NCBI RefSeq assembly: GCF_049306965.1
Contig: NC_133179.1
Span: 13,555,501-13,619,500 of the forward strand
DNA length: 64,000 nt
Origin: Danio rerio
Taxonomy: Eukaryota; Chordata; Actinopteri; Cypriniformes; Danionidae
Direction: 5' to 3'
Shown here: positions 43,469 through 53,959 of the stretch, one piece after another
How the letters are laid out: each line of letters starts with the position of its first letter
Numbering within the stretch: position 1 is the stretch's first letter
Notes under the pieces: generated by a model
The model's input: only the letters and a program-made list of their open reading frames with translations
What the model was told of the DNA's origin: nothing
The model's database searches: none
Program-made: the position numbers and the translations under genes

Positions 43469-44145
43469 TGTATAAACTCTCCTCCTGCATTTGACAGTCT
43501 GCCATCGTTCTCTTCTTGGCTTGTTTGCCTCTCTCCCTCAGTCTCACTGTAATGCAAGTCTTCTGCTGGTCCACAAAGCTCTTGGTTTCCACAAGCTTCC
43601 CAGAACGCCTGCTAACAAAATGATGAACTGACCTTGCTGTCATCGGGCAAGAAGGTGAACACAAAACCAGGTGTTTTAGCATTAATAAACCTGAAAAACC
43701 CCTCAGCTTCTTATTCAGAGGCCAAACCAGCGAGCTCCTGGAAGTCTGGATCTTCTCTGAACCGGATCAGACAGTTCCACCCTTTCTTGATCATCTGAAC
43801 AGGGTTTCACTTTCAGTTTATTAGTAAAATGCTTCAAATTCCACGCTCACACTTGAAACCAGGATTAGATTCAGATCAAAACAATCCTGAATTAAACTGT
43901 CAGTGTCATCTGGTTTAGATGATATTAATTTATTAATCCTTTTTGTAGCTTGAGGAGGTCTTTCTTCTTCATCAGTATTTACACTGTTAACAAGTTGTCC
44001 ATTGGCGTCTATCTCTATAACAGCAAAGTCTTGAGGTGAGTTTTTTAAGGTTCCATTGAAGCCTTCATGGTCTGATATAAAGCAGGAGAGTGTTTCTCTC
44101 CATTGTTGAGCCCTGAATGATAAAACTCGATCATTTTAGAGGTTT
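43469..44145 (-). pseudogene. pus7l: pus7l-like pseudogene, unit B, 5' part
   Basis: Continuation of the gene across the transposon. The part next to the element encodes HHFVSRRSGKLVETKSF, TCITVRLRERGKQAKKR and ends SLYT right at the insertion. Further upstream lie FSD-like N-terminal residues: DHEGFNGTLKNSPQDF, VIEIDANGQLVNS and DEEERPPQA, which match the start of vertebrate PUS7L. Between them two stops follow EAFY, and the piece with the unit A motif AVVHRVVRFNIPF is deleted. The frame just before DHEGFN is shifted relative to a nearby ATG. The insertion point is 2 bases inside the exon end, so the splice donor was separated from its exon. Confidence 0.8.
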
Positions 44146-44333
44146 ATTAGCTTGGATGTACATGTTGTTTGCATATATATAATGAATTATTTTGATCTGA
44201 GCGTGTTAACGTTACGATTATTATATTAAATAAACAGTTGAAATATTATTGCAATGGCTCGTGTTTTGTTAAAACAGAAACAGTGCAGATTTTTTACGAA
44301 AATCTAGTTTTGTTTAAGAATTTCTTTACTCAC

Positions 44334-44410
44334 CCGCGTCCTGTTGTTGTTGTTGTTGTCGGTAGTTTCCGCAACACGTGGTCGCGCTCTTAAAGGCGCA
44401 GTAGCGCAGA
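44334..44410 (-). promoter_or_regulatory. Former pus7l 5' UTR exon and promoter
   Basis: On the minus strand, GTTGCGGAAACTACC and a run of CAACAACAACAACAGGACGCGG lead to donor GTGAGTAAAG at 44333. The local GC and CpG content (GTGGTCGCGC, GGCGCAGTAGCGC) is raised, as at a housekeeping promoter. In mammals PUS7L shares such a promoter with IRAK4; no irak4 exon was recognised to the right. Confidence 0.5.
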
Positions 44411-45677
44411 AGACAACGTGCTTATGTTACTTATCTTAGTTTTTGAGTTTGTTAATATATTGTTCATTTGTTTCTCTTATTATAATAAGAGCCAGACACA
44501 AAATAGCATGTAATATTATGTTTTTTTTAAACGTGACAGTAAAATTCAAACATTAAAACAGTTGTACTATCATATAGTTTAAGATTTAAAAAAATATTTT
44601 TGAGTTTGAATTTACTTTGACAACATTCATTTTTAACTGTGTGTTCTTATCTAAAACCATAATATTGTTACTTGGATAAATTAGTTAAAAATTTTCTTTA
44701 AAAAAATGATTAAACAATTTAATAAATGTAAAGTTAGCAAAGACAAAAAAAGCCAATAAACAAAACTGAAATAATATAAAATTAACTAACAATATCCATT
44801 AAAAAGTACAGCAGCACCTTAATCAAACCAAATTAATAAAATTTGACATATATTAATGTCATCAATATTCAATACGTCTCATACTTATGGTAATTTAGAC
44901 CCCATAATATAATTAAGACAACAAAAAACATGACTCCAAATGTAAAGGTATCTTTAAATCTTTTTATTTTTCTCTCTCCTCTCTTATACAATGCATAGAA
45001 AAAGACATTTAATGATTCTGCTCTGCAGACTGCAGCGTGTGCGTGACTCATCAGGGGTCAGCATTTTCCAAACAAAAAAACAGCGCAAAAAAATAGCTAA
45101 ATATGGCACATGATTGACTATAATCATAATTATGTTTATATATAATCGCTATACATTATACAAAACCATATCTGTTTGTGTTATACATCATATACATAGG
45201 CTATGTGAACTACTTGAAGCAACGTTTGACTTTGCTAATTAAGCATATGGGGACATTCTGTACATTTCACATCAACAACAACAACAAAATGCAAAAACCA
45301 TATGCTTCCTCATGAAAATGACTTGGAATTATTTTGTACACTGTATTTCATCAGTGTAACATCTGCTACTTGGCAGGCTCGATAATTAAACACCATTTTG
45401 ATTTTGAGATATTTTTCCTGTTGAATTTGTCAGCTACAGTGTGTCCAACAAACTTTACATTCTGAATAAATTCTACACTTGAAGAAAAAAGGGTTTAAGG
45501 GCTCTTTAATGAGCACGATGTTTTCAAATAAGAACATTTGGTTACATTTTGTTTTAAGATGTCCTTGTTATAGTGTAACTATTCATTTAACTGGTTAACA
45601 TTATTAATAAACCGCATGCACTTACTATGTTGGGGTTAGAATGCAGGTTAGCTGCATTATTGTAACTTCTATAGTAT
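44411..45677. other. Unassigned AT-rich DNA
   Basis: No gene or transposon end recognised. A-rich runs at 45065-45090 and 45485-45495. Confidence 0.35.
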
Positions 45678-45808
45678 TTCCCAGAGATGGGTTGCGGCTG
45701 GAAGGGCATCCGCTGTGTAAAAACTTGCTGGATAAGTTGGCGGTTCATTCCGCTGTGGCGACCCCGGATTAATAAAGGGGACTAAGCCGAAAAGAAAATG
45801 AATGAATT
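45678..45808 (+). mobile_element. DANA SINE, 3' part
   Basis: 'TTCCCAGAGATGGGTTGCGG' through 'GGCGGTTCATTCCGCTGTGG' to 'AAAAGAAAATGAATGAAT', close to consensus. Confidence 0.9.
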
Positions 45809-46051
45809 TCTATAGTACGTATAGTTACTAAGTACTTGTACTTACATGTGTAACAAGGACACCCTAAAATTAAGTGTAACCTAATATTTAAGATATCATT
45901 GTGATATTCTTATAAAGATCCCCAAAGAAAGGAAATTTATTCACAATGCAGCACTAGATTTTCAGAAAAAAAGAAAAGATTATGTAATTTTAGTAGAAAG
46001 AAAGAAAAACACCCAAGCTTGTGGATGTAATATCATAATAACATACACTAA

Positions 46052-46690
46052 TGAGCTAAAACATTATGACTACTTACTTTAGTACTTTGCTCTGCATGGT
46101 CTCCATAGCACACTCCAGCACACCACAGATACTCAATTAAACTGAGATCTGCAACACCAGGGCAATACCTTGAGCTCTTCATCATGTTCTTCAAACCAGT
46201 CCCGAGCAATGTGTGCAGGGTGCACTACCCCGCTGAAAGAGGCCACTTCCACCACTCATGCTCCTCTGTCAAGTTTATATCCATATGAATGGTTAAATTC
46301 AGTGTTTTCCAGCAGAACATTGCCCAGGGCATTTTTGTGCCATCACTTCCCAGGTAAATTATTCACACTTACACATGTCCATGTGATGTTAAACCTACTT
46401 ACTGCTCCAAGGTACACTAGCCACTTTCAACAATGCTCCTCTTTGGTGCTCGGCATAAACATTTGGTGCTTTCCGCAGATCACCTAAATTTTTACCACTG
46501 CTGTCCTGTAGCAACCCATAAGCCTTGCCATTTCAGGTGCACATCTCAGTCACTTTGCCATAATTATCAATCCCTTGCCAAAGCTGCTCAAATCTTTACT
46601 CCTGTCCGTTCCTCTAGCGTCTTAATTTCATTAGAACAAATGGTTCTAATTTAACCAAACCTTAATATGTGGTCTTTTTTAGGAGATTCA
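46052..46690 (-). mobile_element. Tc1-like transposon remnant
   Basis: Starts with ACACTAATGAGCTAAAACATTATGAC, an end sequence (split for length) of a known fish Tc1-like group, and contains reversed transposase pieces such as ACTCAATTAAACTGAGATCT (the LNP-IE region) and 'CCAGCAGAACATTGCCCAGG'. The middle and the right end are deleted or decayed; the reading frame at 46170-46487 is antisense chance. Confidence 0.6.
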
Positions 46691-46825
46691 TCCATCCATT
46701 TGAAACAGCTTATTCCGGTCCAGGTCGTAGGGGCAGAAGTTTCACCAGTCTCTCAAACATGTCCTGAGCCTTCTCCAGATCCTCTTTCTGGTGGGACAAG
46801 CTCAGAACATCTCGCCAGGTAGGTG
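46691..46825. mobile_element. Interspersed repeat ('CATCCATTTGAAACAGCTTATTCCGG'-like)
   Basis: 'CATCCATCCATTTGAAACAG' and 'CTTCTCCAGATCCTCTTTCT' recall the 'catccatc...cttatccgg' fish repeat, probably a LINE tail. Low certainty. Confidence 0.35.
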
Positions 46826-46965
46826 TCCATGATGTTCATTTAGTGCAGTCAATACATTTTAAATACTTTAAGTCTTCTTAAACCTTATGGCCCACCGGGT
46901 TTTCTCATCCAAGTAAGCGCATAAATGTAAAGCATGCCATGTATCATTGTCAAGAGCAGCGGTCT

Positions 46966-47152
46966 CTAACTCAATTCCTGGAGGGTCACAGCTCTGCAGA
47001 GATTATCTCCAACCACCTCCAACTCACCCCAGCTTAATAGTCTGTAGTAATTTTGAACACCTTGATTAGTTAGATCCGCTGTGTTTGATTAGGGTTGGAG
47101 CAAAACTGTGCAGAGCTGGACCCCTCTAGGAACTGAGCTTGAGACCTATGGT
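46966..47152. mobile_element. MITE ('TCCTGGAGGGTC' ... 'GGACCCCTCTAGGAACTGAG')
   Basis: The two halves are inverted copies: CTCAATTCCTGGAGGGTCACAGCTCTGC pairs with the end part GCAGAGCTGGACCCCTCTAGGAACTGAG (given here as words shorter than the full arms). It is the common fish element flanking 'aatcaaacacacctg' blocks; I think hAT-type but cannot show a target duplication. Confidence 0.5.
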
Positions 47153-48207
47153 CAAGAGCAACAGGTGTCTTTGTAAACCTACTAGCCAACCAAAAAAAGG
47201 TAATAATTGCAATAGCATTGCCTCATGTAAACAAAGCTGATAGCAATGTGTATTATGATGTTACAAGCCAGGCAATAATCACAGTTCTAGCCATGCTTTC
47301 TTTACTTTTAAATAATATGAAACATGTTGGATTATTATTACTATATTATTGCATATCTAATATCCCATTATTTACCAAACTGTTGCATTTTTCTTCATTA
47401 TCGCACAGCCCTACTGGCTACACAACAAGAATGCTGCAACCTGAAATTCTGACAATATTCATCCGGGCAGGGGTTTTCAAAAGGCTTTGGTGTCAGTGAC
47501 GAATGACTTAACCACAGAGAAAAGGCAACGATGTAGACAGGCCTCCCAGTCTACTCAATGTGAACATTAAGAAAATTTGTTTAAGTCAAAATGCATTGTC
47601 TATTACCAGTCAACAATCCTCACCAATCTTAAGAAAAATTTACCTTAAGGGGTAGTCCACACGTACATGGATATGTATTCTTAATAAAATGAATTTTTCT
47701 AATCGAAACAAGCTAGCGAATGTAAAACATGCCATGTAACACTGTCAAGAGCAATAGGTTCCTGTATAACCTAACTATCCAGTCAGAAACCTGAGAAAGT
47801 ATTATAATTGCAAATGCAAATAAGCATTAACAGCAAACGTGACAAGTAGAGTTGTTTGGTGAATTTGGCTGCTTTAAATTATAAGTAGTTTATTACTATG
47901 TTAGCCTATCAGAATTGTACAGGCCAACTATACTATTATTATACTCGCCAATTGCAAATGTACTGGCTTTGTAAACAAAGTAGATAGCGACGTGCATTCT
48001 GATGTCACAAGCCAGGTGTTATTGGCTACTAGGGCTGCGCAATATATCCAAATTATTCAAATAACGGAAATGTACATATATCAATAGTCACAGTTCTAGC
48101 CACGCTTTCTTTTCTCTTCAATAATATGAAACATGTTGGTTATTATAACATTTAGATTATTGTATTGCATATAAATATCCAATTGTTTACCAAACTTTTG
48201 CATTTCT

Positions 48208-49483
48208 TTTTTTAAATTTTTTTTATAACTCTCTTTATTGTTTTTTGATTTTATAACACAACAACTTACATCTTTGGACTAACAAACACAAACATTCACA
48301 CCACAATTGACAATTTAGCGTGTAATATACAAACAATCTGTATATAAATATGGTAATAATAGATTAATACAAAAAAAATAATAATAAAGAATAAATAAAT
48401 AAATAATAATAATAAAAAAAGAATTTTAATTTTAATTAAAATTACAAAAAGAAAACAAATAATAAATACAATATTAAATAATAATTAAGAGTAAAGAAAA
48501 TGTAAAATAAAATAATAAAACTCTTCTCTTTTTAAACTAAATTGGTCTAATCCTCTTCAATTTGACTATTTCCTGTCGAATTTATGTCTTTAAAGTAAGC
48601 CATGAAAGGTTGCCAGATTTTATAGAATTTGTCTTCTTTCTTTTTTAGGGAGAATCTGATTTTCTCTAGTTCCATATGTTTCATTACATCCCTCATTAGA
48701 TGTGTATATGTAGGAGCGGCTTTCTGTTTCCAGTGTAATAATATTAATCTTCGTGCTAGTATGGAATTATATTTTGTTCAGTACTGTTTTTAGCTATCTC
48801 GAAGTCAGTAATGCCTAGAACTGCTATACGGGGATCTGGATCTATCGGCTTTTGACCTATTTTTGAGAATGTTAGAAATATATTTTCCCAGTACGATGGT
48901 AATCTTGGGCAGCTCCAAAACATATGGGCCAGTGACGCCGGTTCTAGCCCACACCGATTACATGCAGGGTCAACTTCTGGAAATATCTTATTAAGTTTTT
49001 GTCTGGACCAATGTAAACGATGTATTACTTTAAATTGTATGAGGCCATGTCTTGCGCATACCGATGATTTGTGGATTTGTTCAAGGGCTATCTCCCATTG
49101 CTCGTTGGTGATTTCAACCTCTAAATCTGCTTCCCAGGAGGATCTTATGTATTCTAAAGTTGCCATGTTTGTTAATTGGAAGAGCATTCCATATATAAAT
49201 GAAATCCCTCCCTTTTTATTAGGGTCACGCAAAATTATCATTTCCATTGATGATTGATTTGGGGAATTAGGGTACAGTGGGTTGTTTTGTTTCACAAAGT
49301 TTCGCACCTGTAAATATTTTTAAAAAATTGGATCGAGGTAAATTGTGTTTACTTTGTAGTTGCTCAAATGAAGGAAATATTTGATCAATAAATATGTCTA
49401 GAAAATTATGAATTCCTTTTTCCACCCAGTCATCGTATAATGTATTTTTATATGAGGGAGCGAATGAATGATTTTTTGTGATT
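48208..49483 (-). mobile_element. 5'-truncated L1-clade LINE with 16-bp target duplication
   Basis: AAACTTTTGCATTTCT stands on both sides (48192-48207 and 49484-49499). The left edge is the reversed A-rich tail. Minus-strand pieces belong to the C-terminal end of fish L1 ORF2: GLIQFKVIHRLHWSRQKL, CNRCG, LAHMFWSCPRLPSYW (48756-49307) and, upstream in another frame, DDWVEKGIHNFLDIFID with FPSFEQLQSKHNLP (49267-49430). One frame change and the loss of everything upstream make it inactive. It sits inside copy 2 of the local tandem duplication. Confidence 0.9.
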
Positions 49484-49770
49484 AAACTTTTGCATTTCTC
49501 TTGCATTATTTTTTTCCCACTGGCTACACAATAACACTTCAACCTAAAAACTCTGAAAATATTCATGCAGCGAGGGGTTTTCAAAAGGCTTTCGTTTTAG
49601 TGACCTGACATTGCATTTATGTGAAGACCAATGGCTAAACCACATCGAAAGATCTGCGGTGTGGACAGGCCTCCAATTCTACTAAATGTGGACATTAGGA
49701 ACATTAGTTTCAAGTCAAAATGCCCTTTCTTTTACCAATCAACAATCATCACCAATCAGTTTTGGTCTTT

Positions 49771-51442
49771 TCACCTGTCAGAGTAGAGGAAGACTATTAC
49801 ACACAGAACCTTGGGGGACGTAAATTAGTATACGTCTAAATTCTGTCTTCACTCCAAATGCCTTAATTTAAATTTCCCAACAGGTATGCAGAACAATCCA
49901 CACAGTCTTCTATTTTTCCGTTCTCCAAGGGGTTTCTTGCACCTGCTTCCTTTTCTTTGTGGTGCTAATCAGCTCACGCATGTCTGTTAAAGGCCCCGCA
50001 GAGATCTCCACCTCATTTTTAACCAACACATGTTCATCTTCATTCCGCTATTCTAATATTCTGCTTATTTTATAACCCCAGCAGTGTTCGCAAAAGTAAT
50101 TTCCTTCAGGCTTAATTACAACCTCGTCTCCAAAGGGAATACTGTTGTCTTTTTTCCCCCCTTTCTCTTTGTGGACTGGTATTACCTATGGGTTTTACCA
50201 TGTAATGACATGCCCGTGGGATTCGAATAGCGCCAGAGTTCTTGCAGAAGTTGCTCGCAGCCTCTCCTGGGCATGCTTTAACAAAATGCACCACTGCCCG
50301 GTACTTTCCCAAAGGAGCTTGAGGTGGAAGGCAGCTCTTTATGGAGTCCACACACAGCATTTCATTAAAGTCAATGTGGAGCCAGCCTCAGGGACATAGC
50401 CACATAATTCATTTGGAAGTACAGTGTCTTCCTGCATCCCCTGTATCCGTTCCCGGGTGTTTCCGAATAACCTTTTGGCTCCTTGCATTCAGGGGAAGCT
50501 TTCTATCACATTATTTCTTTCATATGGCACAGAGTGGTGCCTCATTTTCTGTTCCAGTTCTTGCGTTTCCACCATTTCAGCGGTCTGAAAAATCGTTAAA
50601 ACCATCTGCAGTCAAAACGATTCAGCTTATGTTTAATTTTAAGGTGAATATGTAACAGATGGTGCAAAGAATTATACTTAATTTCCGACATATACCATTC
50701 ATCTTCATTATATAGTGCAATTCTTGTTATGCAAAGCAGGCACATGTAAAGCTTTTGAAAAATAACATTGCGAGTCTCCACTCTGAGTGATCACCAGATG
50801 GCGCTGTCACTATTAACAGCAAGAGTAGAGTAGTTTTGGGGAAGCTGCTGTGAATTATAAGTAGCTTATCGCTCGACAAGCAACAGTTTCAGGCTAGCGG
50901 AAAAGGTTCAGGTGAGCGAAGGCTTAATGGTTCTGTAGCTGAGCTTCTAAAAGAAGAGTTAGTGAGATCGATCGCACTCCATCAGCACTGTATGCTTGAG
51001 TGTGACACTTACCACCTGCTTGCTCAGGAAGACAATAGCTGCAAATGCTGCTACAGTCACTTTGAATAGAGAGCATGTGGTTGCTAAATGGCAGAGGAAC
51101 AGCAAGTGCACAGACCGGGCTTATCCTTGAGAGTCATTCATAAGTTCTCTTCATATTCCACACACTGCTTCATCTTAGTAAATGGCTGTGCATATCTGGA
51201 ATTTTTTAAATGCATGTTTTGATCATATTGTAAATGATGATGAGTCATTGCATGCATTTTGTTAATTTTTCTGAGGTTGTGATTTTAGAAATCTTATCCT
51301 TCAGTTTATTTATTGATATTTAGAAAATATGTCTTGATCAAATTTCAGTGGGTAACAAAGTTGACATGACCAGACAATTGTAAACACTATTTATAACTTG
51401 TTGTTAATGCAGTATAGTTAAGTTTATGTGATGCATAATAAT
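49771..51442. other. Unassigned, possibly unique sequence upstream of the grip1 3' end
   Basis: Less AT-rich than the surroundings, with few recognisable repeats (especially 49,850-50,650). Frames of 80-100 codons on both strands (50112-50399 and 50341-50655) show no family features. It might hold non-coding conserved elements or an unrecognised exon. Confidence 0.3.
50791..50806 (+). promoter_or_regulatory. CTCF-like motif
   Basis: TCACCAGATGGCGCTG fits the CTCF core CCASYAGRKGGCR at all but the first position. Candidate insulator between the duplicated region and grip1; inferred from motif only. Confidence 0.35.
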
Positions 51443-52080
51443 AAACACTCACCAGCCAGTTTAATAGGTACACCTGTTCAACTGCTCGTTAACGCAAATT
51501 TCTAATCGGAAATTTCTAATAATCTCTAATTTAGGACAAGACAATCAGCATCAGAATGGGAAAAATTATTGAAGTGACCTTGAACGTGATAACCAGACGG
51601 GCTGGTCTGAGTATTTCAGAAACTGCTGATGTACTGGGATTTTTAAGACACAGGCAATTCTGTGGGCGCAAATGCCTTTTGCTGGTCATGTCCACCCCAT
51701 TATGACCACAGTGTACGCATCTTCTGATGGCTACTTCCAGCAGGATAACACACATGTCATAAACTGAGAATCATCTCAGACTAAATTCTTGAACATGACA
51801 ATGAGTTCACTGTACTCAAATGGCCTCTACAGTCACCAGTTCTCAATCCAATAGAGCTTCTTTGGGATGCGGTGGAACGGGAGATTCACATCATGGATGT
51901 GCAGCCGACAAATCTGCCGCAACTGCATGATGCTGTCATGTCAGTATGGACCAAAATCTTTTAGGATTTTCCAGTCCCTTGCTGAATCTATGCCACGATG
52001 GATTAAGGCAGTTCTGAAGGCAAAAGGGGGTCCAACCCGGTACTAGTAAGGTGTACCTAATAAAGTGGCCAGTAAGTATA
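51443..52080 (+). mobile_element. Internally deleted Tc1-like transposon
   Basis: Left end ACTCACCAGCCAGTTTAATAGG and right end, reversed, ACTTACTGGCCACTTTATTAGG (given as matching ends). Transposase pieces are recognisable: 'GACGGGCTGGTCTGAGTATT', 'GGCTACTTCCAGCAGGATAA' (the GYFQQDN-type catalytic stretch) and 'CTCAATCCAATAGAGCTTCT' (LNPIE). About half of the usual 1.2-1.3 kb is missing between the first and second piece, and several stops break the rest. Confidence 0.85.
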
Positions 52081-53728
52081 TTACCAAGACATTTTTAATA
52101 AACATGAGCTGACTTGAATTAAGAAAAAACTGTTTTGGATTTATTAATGTACTTTTAATTAACTCAATTTACAAAGATTATAGAAAAATCCTTAGCTAAT
52201 GCATTAAATATTGTTAACTAATTTAACTTTATTTAAAGCGTTATCTTATATACACAAAAGTGCAAAAATTGTTCCATTATGAACCTTTTTTAGCAAATAA
52301 AAAACATATTTTTTATCATTAAAAATGTTCTTTACACTAAAAAAGTTTGTTATTAGGATAACTGTTTGCTTAAATGGTCTTTGGGGAACAAATTGTTCTT
52401 CTAAGGTTCCCCTTTGAACCCTTGGTTGTGGTTAATAAAACAAATTGTGCTAGATAATTTAGAAGAATTAAACATCATTAAACCATTTTTTAATAACTAA
52501 CGTTTTGACATTTAACACTTAAATGTCAACCTAATTACTTAAAGGTTGTTGTGGACATGTAGAAACAGAAAATACAACAGAAGAACAGAAAATTATTTTG
52601 CTGATTATTTTGGCATTTATAAAGGTGAAAGACTTTGTCAGAAATGACCTCGTTTTATTCTAATATAGTGCCCTGTTTTGAGAGGACAGCCATTTGTAGT
52701 GGTGCTCAAACCACAGTGCACTCATTCAGTGCCATATTGAATTTTAATAAAGGGCTTGCAACCAATGTATAGTCATCATCTATTGGCGAGTACACATGTA
52801 TGGTGAACATCATGCTAAGATATAGTGGGCAATTTTTGATACAGCCAGATATTGTTAGCCTGGTATTTTCATCAGTCTGATCACACATGGATGACACTAA
52901 ATATAGGTGTAAATGCTGTCTGAAATGTTTTCAGTATGACTGCTTTTCACCACTTTCAAATGTGGTCAAATGCATTAGATTGAGTTGCCTATCAGATGTA
53001 AAGGCTCAATCTGTGAAAAGGTGCCAGTTTCTTAATGGACTGGAGCCGATAAGGATTAAGAAATAGCAGTTTTGGTTTTATTAACTAACATTTCAATTAA
53101 TTAACTTTACAAAAATGATTTAAATGCTGTAGAAAATTATTAAAAATTATTAAAATTAATGTTTTGTTTAGAAATTGCATTAAAATTGTTAACTAATTGG
53201 ACATTGTGTGTTACTATAAACACTTTTACAAACAAATGTTCCATGATGAACCTTTTGCTGGAACCATCAAAAATTAATTACCAGCAAAAAATATTTAAAA
53301 TTTAACATGTTTTCCACAAATAAAATAAAATAAAAAGTAGCTATTTCTAGTGTTAAGTATATGGGGAACCAAATGATTCTTCTATTAAGTATATGATACT
53401 AAATAAAGGTGTAAATGCTGTCTGAAATGTTTTGAGATTGACCACTTTTGACCACTTTCAAATGTGGTCAAATGCTTTTGAGCGAATTGCTTTCGAGGTG
53501 TAAATGCTCAATCCATTAAATGTGTTTGAAGTGCTGCAAAAATCACCTACTTTCTGCCTGCTGACCAGCACCTGAGCATTAGAGGATGTGTTGTGAGAAA
53601 TCTCACCATCAAAGTATTCATACCTTGCCATGTTGATTCAAATCGCACAGAATTTGCTTGCTTTCCTGCTTTGTCTCAGATGGAAGGAAAACGTCTTGAA
53701 AAACCTTTCATCTGTAAATAAAACTCTA
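52081..53728. repeat. Repeat-rich intergenic DNA with a tandem pair
   Basis: 52890-53015 and 53395-53520 are diverged copies ('GGTGTAAATGCTGTCTGAAA', 'CACTTTCAAATGTGGTCAAA'), and 52260-52440 resembles 53225-53390 ('GTTCCATTATGAACC'/'GTTCCATGATGAACC'). The unit length is about 500-950 bases. No gene is supported. Confidence 0.55.
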
Positions 53729-53855
53729 ATTAAACACACCTGTGCAATCAAATTGAGTCCTTCAGGCTTGTTTCAGGTGTGCTGAAGCAGGGTTGAAACA
53801 AAACTCTGCAACGCTACAGCCCTCCAGAAACTGAGTTAGACACCCCTGTTATATA
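53729..53855. mobile_element. Partial MITE, same family as 46966-47152
   Basis: 'AATTAAACACACCTGTGCAA' and 'CTACAGCCCTCCAGAAACTG' with 'AGACACCCCTG' at the end. The left half is truncated. Confidence 0.55.
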
Positions 53856-53959
53856 GGGATCGAAATGGAATCATTAGCTCTTTTCCCACAACCATGTCAT
53901 AAGTCAAATTGGATCAAGAGATCATTTCAGTGTCATCTCTCCACTCGGTATGTCGTTTT

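Larger units (their letters stand above)
23640..44410 (+). repeat. Tandem segmental duplication, unit B (interrupted by a 9.1-kb transposon)
   Basis: Direct copy of unit A starting near 23640 (matching about 13075). It carries an extra 1.5 kb of repeats at about 24600-26290, an extra block at about 28176-28400, and the CACTA-type element at 34342-43466. On the right it extends beyond unit A through the pus7l 5' exon to about 44410, so the ancestral unit contained the pus7l promoter end. Confidence 0.9.
46920..49770 (+). repeat. Local tandem duplication, each copy hit by a different transposon
   Basis: 46920-47640 (copy 1) and 47700-49770 (copy 2) are diverged direct copies: 'ATGCCATGTA' with 'TGTCAAGAGCA' starts both, and 'AATATGAAACATGTTGG' and 'GGGGTTTTCAAAAGGCTTT' recur in order. 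Copy 1 carries a MITE at 46966-47152, copy 2 an L1 at 48208-49483. The words 'CCACACGTACATGGATATG' and 'TGTGGACAGGCCTCC' suggest that the unit itself derives from a zebrafish DNA transposon. Confidence 0.75.

Noticed and set aside
21839-44410. pus7l as a working gene
   Set aside because: Whole exons are missing in both copies and several frame changes are shared; the unit B copy is also split by a transposon.
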